NCBI GenBank assembly: GCA_023439835.1
Contig: JAEXUW010000024.1
Coordinates: forward strand, 1-5,000
Direction: 5' to 3'
DNA length: 5,000 nt
From: Bacillota bacterium
Lineage (GTDB): Bacteria > Bacillota > Clostridia > Oscillospirales > Ruminococcaceae
The notes beneath the pieces are model-generated. The model did not search any database. It was not told where the DNA came from and saw only the letters and a list, made by a program, of their open reading frames with translations. The translations under genes were made by a program, and so were the position numbers. This document shows positions 4,967 through 5,000 of the stretch, piece after piece. How positions within the stretch are numbered: position 1 is the stretch's first letter; every line of letters begins with the position of its first letter.

Positions 4967-5000
4967 CCCTAGAGCGGCGGTTCGTGCCGCCGCTCTAGGG
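4967..5000. repeat. GC-rich 14-bp perfect hairpin at right edge
   Basis: CCCTAGAGCGGCGG (4967-4980) pairs perfectly with CCGCCGCTCTAGGG (4987-5000) around TTCGTG. It reaches the window edge, so the stem may extend and a T-tract may follow on the plus strand. On the minus strand no T-tract follows. It could be a terminator of a gene to the left-facing or right-facing side outside this window, or the end of another palindromic element. Confidence 0.65.

Noticed and set aside
4976..4995. Possible tRNA T-arm (GGTTCGTGCC)
   Set aside because: The loop lacks the conserved A of TTCRA, and no acceptor, D or anticodon arm surrounds it. It is the loop of a simple hairpin.
4561..5000. CRISPR array
   Set aside because: The repeated structures are unrelated hairpins of different sequence and spacing; there are no regular direct repeats.

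Overview
The window looks like low-to-mid GC Firmicute DNA, most likely a gut clostridium of the Oscillospiraceae/Ruminococcaceae type. This is an inference from purine-rich Shine-Dalgarno sites, AT-rich intergenic DNA, a YfhO-family membrane protein and Firmicute-style (PBSX/P2-like) tail proteins. No marker gene fixes the species.

Layout. Positions 1-356 hold no convincing large gene. They begin with three consecutive hairpins (1-113) and continue with a doubtful 41-codon ORF (149-274) and a strong ribosome binding site. Positions 357-1725 (+) carry two translationally coupled genes: a 139-aa protein that looks like a small gpU/XkdP-type tail protein, and a 318-aa protein that looks like a gpD/XkdQ-type baseplate hub. 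A strong intrinsic terminator (1793-1826) closes this unit. Positions 1827-4505 (-) encode a complete 892-aa YfhO-family polytopic membrane protein, convergent with the tail genes. Its stop codon directly abuts the shared terminator.

The most interesting region is 4506-5000, upstream of yfhO. A 251-bp non-coding element (4561-4811) has 18-bp terminal inverted repeats (17/18 identical) and is flanked by a 6-bp direct repeat, TAAGTA. Its interior is almost entirely perfect hairpins. It has the anatomy of a MITE-like palindromic element. Removing it and one TAAGTA copy rebuilds a tidy yfhO promoter region: TTGCTA, 17 bp, TATACT with an extended -10 TG, followed by the yfhO leader. An interrupted dyad (AATTTGTTA/TAACAAATT plus TATAC/GTATA) is also rejoined across the start region. 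The element therefore seems to have landed exactly at the -10/+1 border, placing about 250 nt of structured RNA in the yfhO leader and splitting a possible operator. Another row of perfect hairpins fills the right edge (4918-5000).

Functionally there are two unrelated units: an isolated pair of phage-tail baseplate genes (prophage remnant or domesticated tail cassette), and a cell-envelope glycosylation-type membrane protein whose promoter has apparently been remodelled by a small palindromic element.
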